Below the pieces are notes generated by a model. It worked only from the letters and a program-made list of their open reading frames with translations, did not search any database and was not told the origin of the DNA. From contig NZ_LN913001.1 of the NCBI RefSeq assembly GCF_001487105.1, forward strand, positions 1,381,902 to 1,445,901: 64,000 bases of DNA, given 5' to 3'. Shown one piece after another: positions 34,041 to 42,245 of the stretch; position 1 is the stretch's first letter; each line of letters begins with the position of its first letter. Source of the DNA: Mediterraneibacter massiliensis. GTDB taxonomy: Bacteria; Bacillota; Clostridia; Lachnospirales; Lachnospiraceae. The position numbers and the translations under genes are program-made.

Positions 34041-34886
34041 ATGAAGAAGAAAATGGCTTTTGTACTTGCGGCGGCATTGACTGTTTCACTTGCGGCAGCG
34101 GGGTGCGGCGGCACAACGGATGACAAAGCAGACAAGAAAGAAGACAAAAAAACAGAAAGTTCGGCAGATTCTTCTGCCAATGATGACGATACTTTTGTCG
34201 TTGGTTTTGATGCAGAGTATCCACCATATGGGTATATGGATGATAATGGCGAATACACAGGGTTTGACCTGGAACTTGCGCAGGCAGTCTGCGATATGGA
34301 AGGCTGGAAATTAGAAAAGAAACCAATTAACTGGGATTCCAAGGATATGGAGCTGAATTCAGGCTCTATTGACTGTATCTGGAATGGCTTTACCATGAAC
34401 GGAAGAGAGGACGATTATACATTCTCTGTTCCTTATGTAGATAACAGTCAGGTCATCGTAGTGGCGGAAGATTCCGGAATTGAAAGTCTGGAGGATCTAG
34501 CAGGAAAACAAGTCGGTGTGCAGGCGGCTTCCGCAGCGTTGGATGTATTGAATGGCGATCAAAAAGAGTTGGCAGATACATTTGCTTCTTTAAATGAGTT
34601 CGCAGATTATAATACTGCTTTTACAGAACTGCAGGCACGGGCCTTGGAGGCGCTGGCGATTGACATCGGAGTGGCAAAATATCAGATCAATTCCCGTGGG
34701 GAAGGATATAAAATACTGGATGAAACCTTGAATAAGGAACAGTATGCCATTGGATTTAAAAAGGGAAATGAAGAATTGTGTGAGAAAGTAAATGCAGATC
34801 TTCAGAAACTTGCAAATGATGGGACAGTTGCCGAATTGGCGGAAAAATATGAGATTGCTGATATGGTGACGCTGAAAGCGGAATAA
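34041..34886 (+). CDS. Amino-acid ABC transporter substrate-binding lipoprotein
   Basis: A 281-aa lipoprotein with lipobox AAAGC (Cys about residue 23), a Lys/Asp/Ser-rich linker, and the family 3 solute-binding fold (VVGFDAEYPPYGYMDDNGEYTGFDLELA). It should capture a polar amino acid outside the membrane and deliver it to the permease and ATPase encoded next. AAGGAGGAG precedes the ATG. A hairpin after the gene probably lowers downstream expression so that more binding protein is made. Exact ligand is not deducible; cystine- and glutamine-type systems look alike. Confidence 0.9.
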   Translation: MKKKMAFVLAAALTVSLAAAGCGGTTDDKADKKEDKKTESSADSSANDDDTFVVGFDAEYPPYGYMDDNGEYTGFDLELAQAVCDMEGWKLEKKPINWDSKDMELNSGSIDCIWNGFTMNGREDDYTFSVPYVDNSQVIVVAEDSGIESLEDLAGKQVGVQAASAALDVLNGDQKELADTFASLNEFADYNTAFTELQARALEALAIDIGVAKYQINSRGEGYKILDETLNKEQYAIGFKKGNEELCEKVNADLQKLANDGTVAELAEKYEIADMVTLKAE

Positions 34887-34915
34887 ATAAATCTGCACTG
34901 AGAATATGAAGAATA

Positions 34916-34935
34916 CCCCCGGAAAATTCCGGGGG
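34916..34935 (+). terminator. Hairpin between binding-protein and permease genes
   Basis: CCCCCGGAA and TTCCGGGGG are perfectly complementary with almost no loop (8 bp with a 4-base loop is more realistic). No strong T run, so partial termination or 3'-end protection of the upstream mRNA. Confidence 0.6.
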
Positions 34936-34961
34936 CATACTTGTGTCTGGGAGGAAGATGC

Positions 34962-35609
34962 ATGAGTTTTGAGATAATGTTACTGCAATTGACAAAAGGT
35001 TTTGGGCAGACCTGCCTGATTTTTTTTCTGACGCTGGTGTTTTCCCTGCCGTTGGGAATGGTTGTATACTTTGGAAGGGTATGCAGGCTGAAACCAGTCA
35101 GCTGGCTGGTTAAGATCTATATATCGATCATGAGGGGAACGCCTCTTATGCTTCAGCTTTTAGTTTGGTATTTTGCTCCTTTTTACCTATGGGGGATGAA
35201 TATAGGGGGGTATAAGCTGACTGCGATCATCATAGGTTGTTCTTTGAATTATGCCGCGTATTTTGCAGAGATCTACCGGTCGGGGATTGAGTCGATACCC
35301 CAGGGACAGTATGAAGCCGCAGCACTGTTGGGATATTCCAGACAACAGACATTTTTTAAGATCGTACTGCCGCAGGTGGTCAAGATCGTGCTGCCGTCTG
35401 TGACAAATGAAGTGATCACGCTCGTAAAAGATACGTCGCTTGTATACGCTCTTTCCTATGTGGAAATGTTCGCTGTAGCAAAACAGATCGCGGCGGCACA
35501 GACGACAGTACTTCCATTTTTTATTGCAGGTGTATTCTACTATATATTCAATTATGTGGTCGCAGGAATGATGGAGTTGTTTGAGAAACGCCTCAATTAC
35601 TACCGATAG
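34962..35609 (+). CDS. Amino-acid ABC transporter permease
   Basis: A 215-aa HisM-type permease with about five membrane helices. The ATPase-coupling EAA loop is EAAALLGYSRQQTFFKIVLPQVVKIVLPS. The ATG at 34962 is six bases after GGGAGGA; a TTG at 34941 in frame is rejected because the ribosome site would be inside the gene. Lies between the binding-protein and ATPase genes of the same operon. Confidence 0.92.
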   Translation: MSFEIMLLQLTKGFGQTCLIFFLTLVFSLPLGMVVYFGRVCRLKPVSWLVKIYISIMRGTPLMLQLLVWYFAPFYLWGMNIGGYKLTAIIIGCSLNYAAYFAEIYRSGIESIPQGQYEAAALLGYSRQQTFFKIVLPQVVKIVLPSVTNEVITLVKDTSLVYALSYVEMFAVAKQIAAAQTTVLPFFIAGVFYYIFNYVVAGMMELFEKRLNYYR

Positions 35610-35621
35610 GAGGAAGATGGA

Positions 35622-36383
35622 ATGAAACTTCTGGAAATGAATCATATAAAGAAATCTTTTAATGGCGTGCAGGTCATACAAGATATCTCACTTTCTGTAG
35701 AAAAAGGGGAGATACTTGCGATCATTGGACCGTCCGGTTCCGGTAAGTCCACACTTCTGCGGTGCGCTACCATGCTGGAGACGATCGACGGCGGAGAAAT
35801 CTATTATCTGGGAAACAAGGCTGCCTGGGTGGAAAACGGAAAGCCTGTATTTCCAAGGAAAGAAGAACAAAAGAAGATCCAGTCCTATTTTGGGTTGGTA
35901 TTTCAGAATTTTAATCTATTTCCGCATTTTTCTGTACTCAAAAATATTACCGATGCGCCGCTCAAAGTGCAGAAGCGAAGCAAAGAAGATGTATATGAAG
36001 AAGCAAGGAAATTATTGAAAAAAATGGGACTTTCTGATAAGGAAGACGCCTATCCGTATCAGTTATCCGGCGGACAGCAGCAGAGGGTATCTATTGCCAG
36101 GGCGCTGATGATGCATCCGGATATTTTATTTTTCGATGAACCGACTTCTGCTTTGGATCCGGAACTGACAGGGGAAATCCTGAAAGTAATCAAAGATCTG
36201 GCGGCAGAACATATGACAATGGTGATCGTTACACATGAGATGAATTTTGCGAAGAAAGTAGCGGATCATATTATTTTCATGGATAAAGGTGTGATCGTCC
36301 AGGAAGGAAAGCCGGAGGAAGTGTTTGGCTCGGAAAATGTGAGGGTACAGGAATTCCTTGGAAAATTGACATCAGAAAGATGA
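35622..36383 (+). CDS. Amino-acid ABC transporter ATPase (GlnQ/HisP type)
   Basis: A 253-aa ATPase with Walker A GPSGSGKST, signature LSGGQQQRVSIARAL, Walker B ILFFDEPTSALDPE and switch His in VTHEM. The insert between Walker A and the Q loop (NKAAWVENGKPVFPRKEEQ) is longer than usual for GlnQ. It starts 12 bases after the permease stop, behind AGGAGG. Confidence 0.94.
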   Translation: MKLLEMNHIKKSFNGVQVIQDISLSVEKGEILAIIGPSGSGKSTLLRCATMLETIDGGEIYYLGNKAAWVENGKPVFPRKEEQKKIQSYFGLVFQNFNLFPHFSVLKNITDAPLKVQKRSKEDVYEEARKLLKKMGLSDKEDAYPYQLSGGQQQRVSIARALMMHPDILFFDEPTSALDPELTGEILKVIKDLAAEHMTMVIVTHEMNFAKKVADHIIFMDKGVIVQEGKPEEVFGSENVRVQEFLGKLTSER

Positions 36384-36455
36384 ATAAATGAGGTACGGTA
36401 TATAAGTAAAACTTATTAAATTGCGAAAAAATAAATAATGAGATACAGGCGCTGC

Positions 36456-36545
36456 AAGGCGGAGGGAATATTGATTTTCCCTCTGCCTTATATTATAATC
36501 AGAAATGCGGTGGGAATGTCTGTGTTTTGACAGAGCTTTTCCCAG
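36456..36545 (+). promoter_or_regulatory. purC promoter inside an inverted repeat, with leader hairpin
   Basis: AAGGCGGAGGGAA (36456-36468) pairs with TTCCCTCTGCCTT (36477-36489, one G-T pair). TTGATT (36471-36476) lies in the loop and TATAAT (36494-36499) follows at 17 bp, a good SigA promoter. The hairpin can serve as terminator of the transporter operon and/or as operator. A second hairpin in the leader has TCTGT/ACAGA and GGGAA/TTCCC arms (about 36514-36543). No purine riboswitch core was found. Confidence 0.5.
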
Positions 36546-36588
36546 TGTTGAACCTTATTGAAAAAAAGAAAGGGACAGGTGTGAACGT

Positions 36589-37296
36589 ATGAAGAAATTA
36601 GAACAGCTTTACGAAGGAAAGGCAAAGAAAGTATTTTCTACAGAAGATCCGGATATTGTTATTGTGGACTATAAAGATGATGCAACTGCGTTTAACGGCG
36701 AGAAGAAGGGGACGATCGTAGGAAAAGGGGTCATCAATAACCGTATGACAAACTATATTTTCCAGGTATTAGAAAAAGAAGGCGTTCCGACACACTATGT
36801 AGAAGAATTGAGCGATCGGGAGACTGCGGTCAAGAAAGTGGAAATCGTGCCTCTGGAAGTGATCGTGAGAAATGTGGCTGCCGGAAGTTTTTCAAAGAGA
36901 CTTGGCATAGAAGAAGGGAAAAAATTGTTGGCACCTACCCTGGAATTCAGCTATAAAGATGATGATCTCGGAGATCCGATGATCAACGACTATTTTGCGA
37001 TCGCGATCGGAGCAGCAACAAGAGAGGAAATCGATAAGATCACCGAGTATACATTTAAGGTGAATGATGTATTAAAGAAGTTTTTCGACGAGGCAGGCAT
37101 TGAGCTGATCGACTTTAAGATCGAGTTCGGAAGATACCATGGAGAGATTATCCTGGCAGATGAAATTTCTCCGGATACCTGCCGCCTGTGGGACAAAGAG
37201 ACACATGAGAAATTGGACAAAGACCGTTTCCGCAGAGATATGGGGAATGTAGAGGATGCGTATCAGGAAGTATTCAAACGGATCGGCATCAGATAG
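36589..37296 (+). CDS. purC: Phosphoribosylaminoimidazole-succinocarboxamide synthase (SAICAR synthetase)
   Basis: A 235-aa cytoplasmic enzyme that joins aspartate to CAIR in purine synthesis. [10 protein letters not shown] at the N-terminus, [17 protein letters not shown] and [30 protein letters not shown] are hallmark segments. Length is standard. It is followed after 11 bases by purB, which acts directly on its product. Confidence 0.97.
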   Translation: MKKLEQLYEGKAKKVFSTEDPDIVIVDYKDDATAFNGEKKGTIVGKGVINNRMTNYIFQVLEKEGVPTHYVEELSDRETAVKKVEIVPLEVIVRNVAAGSFSKRLGIEEGKKLLAPTLEFSYKDDDLGDPMINDYFAIAIGAATREEIDKITEYTFKVNDVLKKFFDEAGIELIDFKIEFGRYHGEIILADEISPDTCRLWDKETHEKLDKDRFRRDMGNVEDAYQEVFKRIGIR

Positions 37297-37307
37297 TGGA
37301 GGTATAT

Positions 37308-38741
37308 ATGAGTAATGAACGTTATGTAAGCCCTCTGTCTGAACGGTATGCCAGCAGGCAGATGCAGTATATTTTTTCTCCGGATAAGAAATTTAAAACA
37401 TGGAGAAGACTGTGGATCGCTCTGGCAGAGACAGAGAAAGAGCTGGGGTTAAATATCACAGAGGAACAGATCGAGGAATTGAAGGCGCATGCAGAGGATA
37501 TCAATTATGATGTGGCAAAAGAACGGGAAAAGGTTGTCCGCCATGATGTGATGTCGCATGTATACGCTTACGGTGTACAATGCCCAAAGGCAAAGGGAAT
37601 CATCCATTTAGGCGCAACGTCCTGCTATGTAGGAGATAATACAGATATGATCATCATGTCGGAAGCGCTGAAATTGGTGAGAAAAAAGCTGCTGAATGTG
37701 ATAGCAGAGCTGGCAAAGTTCGCAGAGGAGCAGAAAGCGCAGCCTACGCTTGCTTTTACACATTTTCAGCCGGCACAGCCTACAACAGTAGGAAAAAGGG
37801 CTACACTTTGGCTACAGGAATTTGAGATGGATCTAGAAGATCTGGACTATGTACTTGGAAGCCTGAAATTATTGGGTTCCAAAGGGACAACGGGAACGCA
37901 GGCAAGTTTTCTGGAGCTATTTGACGGTGATCAAGAGACGATCGATAAGATTGACCCGATGATTGCGGAAAAGATGGGATTCAAAGCCTGCTATCCGGTA
38001 TCTGGGCAGACGTATTCCAGAAAAGTAGATACAAGAGTGCTGAACGTACTGGCAGGAATCGCGGCAAGCGCGCATAAATTTTCTAATGATATCCGTCTTT
38101 TGCAGCACTTAAAAGAAATCGAGGAACCATTTGAGAAGACACAGATAGGTTCTTCGGCAATGGCATATAAGAGAAATCCCATGCGCAGTGAGCGGATCGC
38201 TTCTCTTTCACGTTATGTTATGATCGATGCGCTGAATCCGGCGATCACTTCTGCGACACAGTGGTTTGAGAGGACATTGGACGATTCGGCAAATAAACGT
38301 CTGAGTGTGCCGGAGGGCTTCCTTGCCATAGATGGTATATTGGATCTGTGTATGAATGTTGTAGATGGGCTTGTCGTATATCCAAAAGTGATCGAAAAAC
38401 GTCTGATGGCAGAACTGCCGTTTATGGCAACAGAAAATATCATGATGGATGCGGTAAAGGCAGGTGGAGACAGACAGGAGCTGCATGAAAAGATCCGCGA
38501 GCTTTCCATGGAAGCAGGACGCAATGTAAAGGAAAAAGGAGAAGACAATAATCTCCTTGAATTGATCGCCAAAGACCCGGCGTTTAATATGACGTTGGAG
38601 GAATTAAAAGAGACGATGGATCCTTCTAAATATGTGGGACGTGCTCAGGAACAGGTGGAAGCATATTTGAAAAATGTCATAGGGCCTTTGCTCAAAGCAA
38701 ATGAAGAAGAACTTGGATTGAAAGCAGAGATCACGATATAG
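37308..38741 (+). CDS. purB: Adenylosuccinate lyase
   Basis: A 477-aa fumarase-superfamily lyase that splits SAICAR to AICAR and adenylosuccinate to AMP. The family signature SSAMAYKRNPMRSERI is intact; HLGATSCYVGDNTD and TLAFTHFQPAQPTTVGKR are the other active-site segments. The ATG at 37308 follows TGGAGG; a GTG at 37296 overlapping the purC stop would place that site inside the gene. Other pur genes are not in the window. Confidence 0.97.
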   Translation: MSNERYVSPLSERYASRQMQYIFSPDKKFKTWRRLWIALAETEKELGLNITEEQIEELKAHAEDINYDVAKEREKVVRHDVMSHVYAYGVQCPKAKGIIHLGATSCYVGDNTDMIIMSEALKLVRKKLLNVIAELAKFAEEQKAQPTLAFTHFQPAQPTTVGKRATLWLQEFEMDLEDLDYVLGSLKLLGSKGTTGTQASFLELFDGDQETIDKIDPMIAEKMGFKACYPVSGQTYSRKVDTRVLNVLAGIAASAHKFSNDIRLLQHLKEIEEPFEKTQIGSSAMAYKRNPMRSERIASLSRYVMIDALNPAITSATQWFERTLDDSANKRLSVPEGFLAIDGILDLCMNVVDGLVVYPKVIEKRLMAELPFMATENIMMDAVKAGGDRQELHEKIRELSMEAGRNVKEKGEDNNLLELIAKDPAFNMTLEELKETMDPSKYVGRAQEQVEAYLKNVIGPLLKANEEELGLKAEITI

Positions 38742-38785
38742 ACACAAACGATACTTTCGTATTCCTCATCAGAAAAATTTATGCA

Positions 38786-38818
38786 AAGGAATGTTGCAAA
38801 AGATTGCAGCATTCCTTT
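38786..38818 (+). terminator. Terminator after purB
   Basis: AAGGAATG...TGCA pairs with TGCA...CATTCCTT around a short loop and is followed by TTTTTC. Confidence 0.8.
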
Positions 38819-38875
38819 TTCTTATGCTAATTTGGTATTTGGTGTTTCAGCATAAGAAAGGTATAGGTGAGAAAT

Positions 38876-39943
38876 ATGGAAGATTGTGAAAAGTTTTATA
38901 ACAGATGGAATTTAAAGGGGATATATGTCCGGTTGGTGGAAAGCATATGCATTTTATCGTTTATGCTTTTCCTCGCTGCAGCTGCATATGATTTTGCAGA
39001 ATGTTTTCCCCGATATACAGGGATGGGAAAGACAAAAACAGAATCTGACGGCAAAGATGTGGCTATACATACAGAAAAAGGAGTGTGTAAAGATCTGTAT
39101 GGGATCATGGAGACAGCGGCAGTGGAAGGAGTCGGAGAAATAGGCAGAGATATGGGCGGAGAAACAGCGGAAGCTGCGGTAAGGGCTGTGCCGAAGACTG
39201 TGGAAAATGAACCGGAAGAGAATGTATATTTTTCTGCATATTTTCCTGAAAGTGAAGAACCTGCGGCGCCAGAAACAGTAGTGACAATACCGGATCACGA
39301 AAAGGAAGAAGTTGCAGTCCCGGATATTCCTCAAAAAGATACGGATACAGAAGAACCGGATAATGGAGAAAATATAGAGAAGATTCCATCTGTAAACGGT
39401 TTTCTGGTGGATGAGACCGGTATGATCTGTGGAATAGAGCCGGGAGCGGATGTTCTCTATGACGGGTATCTTTTAGATCTTCCGACAGAGCATGTGACAG
39501 GGATACGTAAAGGTGCATTTATGGATGCTCCCGGAGGTGCCATTGAAATGTATATTCCATCAAATATCACTAACATTGAAGCAGGAGCATTTCTCGGACT
39601 TCGTGAGATGGAATGGATCGAAACCGCACCGGATCACGGAAGCTACACAAGTATGGATGGAGTGTTGTTTACCGCTGATGGGCGGTGCCTGATCGCTTTT
39701 CCAAGCGGCAGGACAGAGATTTATATTGTTCCGGAAACAGTGACAAGCTTTGCGGCGTATTCTTTTTGTCATACGCGGATTTCAAAGATTGACATGAGAG
39801 TATGCGGCGTGACAGAAATAGGGAAATTTATATTTGGGGAGGAGAATGGAGCAGGAATCACAATTGTCGTGCCAGAAGGGATGAAGGACGTTTACCGGGA
39901 CGCGTTTTTATGTTATGATGTGACAGTAGAAAGTTCGTTCTAA
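38876..39943 (+). CDS. Membrane-anchored BspA-type leucine-rich-repeat protein
   Basis: A 355-aa protein with one hydrophobic segment near the N-terminus (about residues 20-40, LVESICILSFMLFLAAAAYDF), a low-complexity acidic/proline stretch (about 95-175) and a C-terminal domain of BspA-like LRR repeats (VTGIRKGAFMDAPGGAIEMYIP, NITNIEAGAFLGL, VTSFAAYSFCHTRISKID). It probably faces outward, tethered by its helix with the acidic spacer as a stalk. BspA-like repeats often mediate binding to host or partner surfaces; the ligand here is unknown. AGGTGAG precedes the ATG. Confidence 0.75.
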   Translation: MEDCEKFYNRWNLKGIYVRLVESICILSFMLFLAAAAYDFAECFPRYTGMGKTKTESDGKDVAIHTEKGVCKDLYGIMETAAVEGVGEIGRDMGGETAEAAVRAVPKTVENEPEENVYFSAYFPESEEPAAPETVVTIPDHEKEEVAVPDIPQKDTDTEEPDNGENIEKIPSVNGFLVDETGMICGIEPGADVLYDGYLLDLPTEHVTGIRKGAFMDAPGGAIEMYIPSNITNIEAGAFLGLREMEWIETAPDHGSYTSMDGVLFTADGRCLIAFPSGRTEIYIVPETVTSFAAYSFCHTRISKIDMRVCGVTEIGKFIFGEENGAGITIVVPEGMKDVYRDAFLCYDVTVESSF

Positions 39944-39966
39944 TCTGAACAAGGAGTGATGTGTCG

Positions 39967-40740
39967 ATGGACTATAAGCTTGTTATCCGGACGGCAGTTT
40001 TGGCGGGAGAGCTGATGCTGTTAAGCGGGGCCGAGACATACAGAGTAGAAGATACGATGAACCGTATCTTACAGACAGCCGGGACGCAGACAGCCGAGGC
40101 GCTTGTGTTCCGTACCGGGATTTTGGCTACGATCGATGATCCGGATATAGAACCTGTCACCATGATGCATAGAGTAAAGGCTTCCGGTACAAATTTAAAC
40201 AGGATCATGCAGGTGAATGCGATCTCAAGGAAATACTGCGCAGGAGAAATGACGCTTTTGGAGGCCTATGAAGGCCTGGGAAGTATTCAGAAGAAGAAAT
40301 ATAAAATATGGCATTATAATCTGGCTACAGTCATCATACCGGCGGGGTTTGCTCCGTTGTTCGGCGGGCAGATGCCGGAGATGCTTCTTTCGGCGTTGGC
40401 AGGCGCGTTGTTGGCTCTTATTATTACTGCTGCAAAGAAGTGGAAAGTAAATGGATTGATCTCTGATGTGGTTTCTTCTTTTGTTGTTGTAATGGCGGTA
40501 TTCCTTTTAGGAATAAAAATGACAGGAGTAAATATAGATGTTGTGATCATCAGTGCGATCATGCCGTTAGTTCCGGGCGTAGCGATCACAAATGCTGTCA
40601 GAGATATCGTACAGGGAGATTATATGTCCGGCAATGCACGTGTGCTGGAGGCATTTTTGACAGCGGCAGGAATTGCGATCGGAGCAGGCGCGGGCATGTG
40701 GCTTGCCAGATTGCTGATAGGGGGTGGAATGGCAGGATGA
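39967..40740 (+). CDS. ThrE-type exporter, large subunit (DUF1212/YjjP-like)
   Basis: A 257-aa membrane protein. The soluble N-terminal part (VLAGELMLLSGAETYRVEDTMNRIL) is the family signature; five hydrophobic segments follow from about 115. Split ThrE systems pair this with a small YjjB-like membrane protein, as here, and export small organic acids or amino acids such as threonine or succinate. The substrate is unknown. GTG at 39961 (4 bases after AAGGAG) is an equally possible start. The stop overlaps the next start. Confidence 0.88.
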   Translation: MDYKLVIRTAVLAGELMLLSGAETYRVEDTMNRILQTAGTQTAEALVFRTGILATIDDPDIEPVTMMHRVKASGTNLNRIMQVNAISRKYCAGEMTLLEAYEGLGSIQKKKYKIWHYNLATVIIPAGFAPLFGGQMPEMLLSALAGALLALIITAAKKWKVNGLISDVVSSFVVVMAVFLLGIKMTGVNIDVVIISAIMPLVPGVAITNAVRDIVQGDYMSGNARVLEAFLTAAGIAIGAGAGMWLARLLIGGGMAG

Positions 40741-41192
40741 GTCTGATGATAGGTGTAGCAGGGTGTTTCTTTTCTGTCGCAGCGTTTGCTATATTACTAG
40801 AAACTCCCCCAAATTATCTGATCCATGCCGGTGCGGTAGGAGCAGTGGGAGGTTTCGTATACCTGATAGGGACAAAGTGTGGATTAGGTGTAGTCCTATC
40901 CTCTTTTTTATCGGCGCTGTCGATCGCTTTCCTGGCACATTTGTTTGCTAGGATTTTTAAAGAGCCGGTTACTGTATTTCTGACAGCGGGCATACTTCCG
41001 ACAGTTCCGGGAGCAGGCATGTATCGTACAGCATATTATCTGATCCAAAACAACAGTGAAAGAAGCGGGTATTATCTGATGCAGACTCTGGAGATTGCAG
41101 GTGTGATCGCGCTAGCGATTTTTATCGTGGATACATTGTTTAAAATAGTGGGAAAGAGAGAAAAAAGGTATACCCGTCCGGGTACCCCGTAA
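40737..41192 (+). CDS. ThrE-type exporter, small subunit (YjjB-like)
   Basis: A 151-aa membrane protein with about four helices and the TAGILPTVPGAGMYRTAYYLIQ segment of the ThrE_2/YjjB family. ATGA overlap with the upstream partner supports one complex. The last seven residues (YTRPGTP) and the stop codon are encoded by the first unit of a 62-bp repeat, so the original C-terminus was probably replaced when the repeat arrived; the loss falls after the last helix and is likely harmless. Confidence 0.85.
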   Translation: MSLMIGVAGCFFSVAAFAILLETPPNYLIHAGAVGAVGGFVYLIGTKCGLGVVLSSFLSALSIAFLAHLFARIFKEPVTVFLTAGILPTVPGAGMYRTAYYLIQNNSERSGYYLMQTLEIAGVIALAIFIVDTLFKIVGKREKRYTRPGTP

Positions 41193-41290
41193 CACATGCC
41201 TTACAGGCAGGCGTGCTATGCACGATAAGGTATACCCGTTCGGGTACCCCGTAACACATGCCTTACAGGCGGGCGTGCTTTGCACGATAA
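41167..41290 (+). repeat. Two tandem 62-bp units sharing the inner module of elements A and B
   Basis: Units at 41167-41228 and 41229-41290 differ at three positions. Each unit has the hairpin GGTATACCCG/CGGGTACC, then GCCT-TAC-AGGC and CGTGC-TAT-GCACG (second unit CGTGC-TTT-GCACG). The second half matches 19650-19689 and the complement in element B. A partial GGTAT follows the second unit. A weak hairpin (CAAAAAC/GTTTTTTG) at 41295-41311 follows. Confidence 0.85.
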
Positions 41291-41433
41291 GGTATCAAAA
41301 ACAGGTTTTTTGTTTGTTGAACTATCTCTTTATATGTTCTATAATAAGAAGTAAGAAGAGGAAAGTGATATTTCCTGTTGTCTGGAAGCAATTTAGTGGT
41401 GTTTTTTCAATGGAGAACAGGGGAGGATAGGAT

Positions 41434-42177
41434 ATGAAGGAGAGAAACATACTTCAGATTCTGAAAAACAGTGAGTATACTGTCGTATTGCTGGGCGTGG
41501 AAATGATTTTGGAAAACGGGTATCCGGCATTGCGAGACGGCTTTGCCTCTTATGACTTGGAACAGAAATACGGATATTGTCCGGAGGAAATCATAAGTAG
41601 TGCTTTTTATGAAACAAGAAAAGACTTTTTCTTTCGATTTTATAAAGAAGAGATACTAAAAATTGCAGAGGAGCTGCCGGGAAAAGGCTACCAAAGTTTA
41701 AAAAAACTGCAGGACTATGGATTGATACAGACGATCATTACAAAGCGTATCTTTGGCTTGGCAGACCGTGCGGGCTGCACAGATGTTATCAATCTGCATG
41801 GCACAGTCTATGAAAATATATGTCCGAAATGCGGCAGAAGTTATTCGGTGGAATATATAAAAAATGCAAAAGGTGTTCCTTTATGTGAAAACTGCCTGGT
41901 ATCGATCCGTCCAAAGATCATCCTGTATGGAGAGATGGTGGATAATGAGGTGATGACAAAGGCGGCATTCAAGATGGAAAAGGCGGATGTGGTACTGGTA
42001 TTGGGAGCACCCATACATGCCTCTATGTGCCAGCAGCTTCTGCAGTATTATAAAGGGAAGAAAGTCATTTTAGTAAAGGCAAAGGAACATTTTTCCGATA
42101 CACAGGCAGATATCTGTATTCATTCCAGATGCGATACATTTTTAACGGGACTCGTAAGAAAATATGAGCAGGGATGA
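41434..42177 (+). CDS. Sirtuin-fold protein with degenerate NAD site
   Basis: A 247-aa Sir2-like protein. The catalytic His122 (LHGTVYENIC) and four zinc Cys (130, 133, 151, 154) are kept, as is the RPKIILYGEMV segment. However, the Gly-Ala-Gly-x-Ser loop reads GVEMI (residues 21-25), the Asp-Phe-Arg reads ALR (32-34), the Gln-Asn-Ile-Asp motif reads KRIF (104-107), and Gly-Ser-Ser reads GAP. These are the residues that hold NAD and nicotinamide in active sirtuins, so ordinary deacetylase activity is doubtful. AGGGGAGG precedes the ATG. It stands alone before gltX. Confidence 0.82.
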   Translation: MKERNILQILKNSEYTVVLLGVEMILENGYPALRDGFASYDLEQKYGYCPEEIISSAFYETRKDFFFRFYKEEILKIAEELPGKGYQSLKKLQDYGLIQTIITKRIFGLADRAGCTDVINLHGTVYENICPKCGRSYSVEYIKNAKGVPLCENCLVSIRPKIILYGEMVDNEVMTKAAFKMEKADVVLVLGAPIHASMCQQLLQYYKGKKVILVKAKEHFSDTQADICIHSRCDTFLTGLVRKYEQG

Positions 42178-42245
42178 AGCATCATAGTCAGGAAGAAAAA
42201 AATACTGTATGACTTTAAAACAGAGACAGAAAGTGGAGAGAGAAA

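Noticed and set aside
36384..36588. Purine riboswitch before purC
   Set aside because: The conserved three-way-junction core was not seen; only an inverted repeat and a simple hairpin are present.
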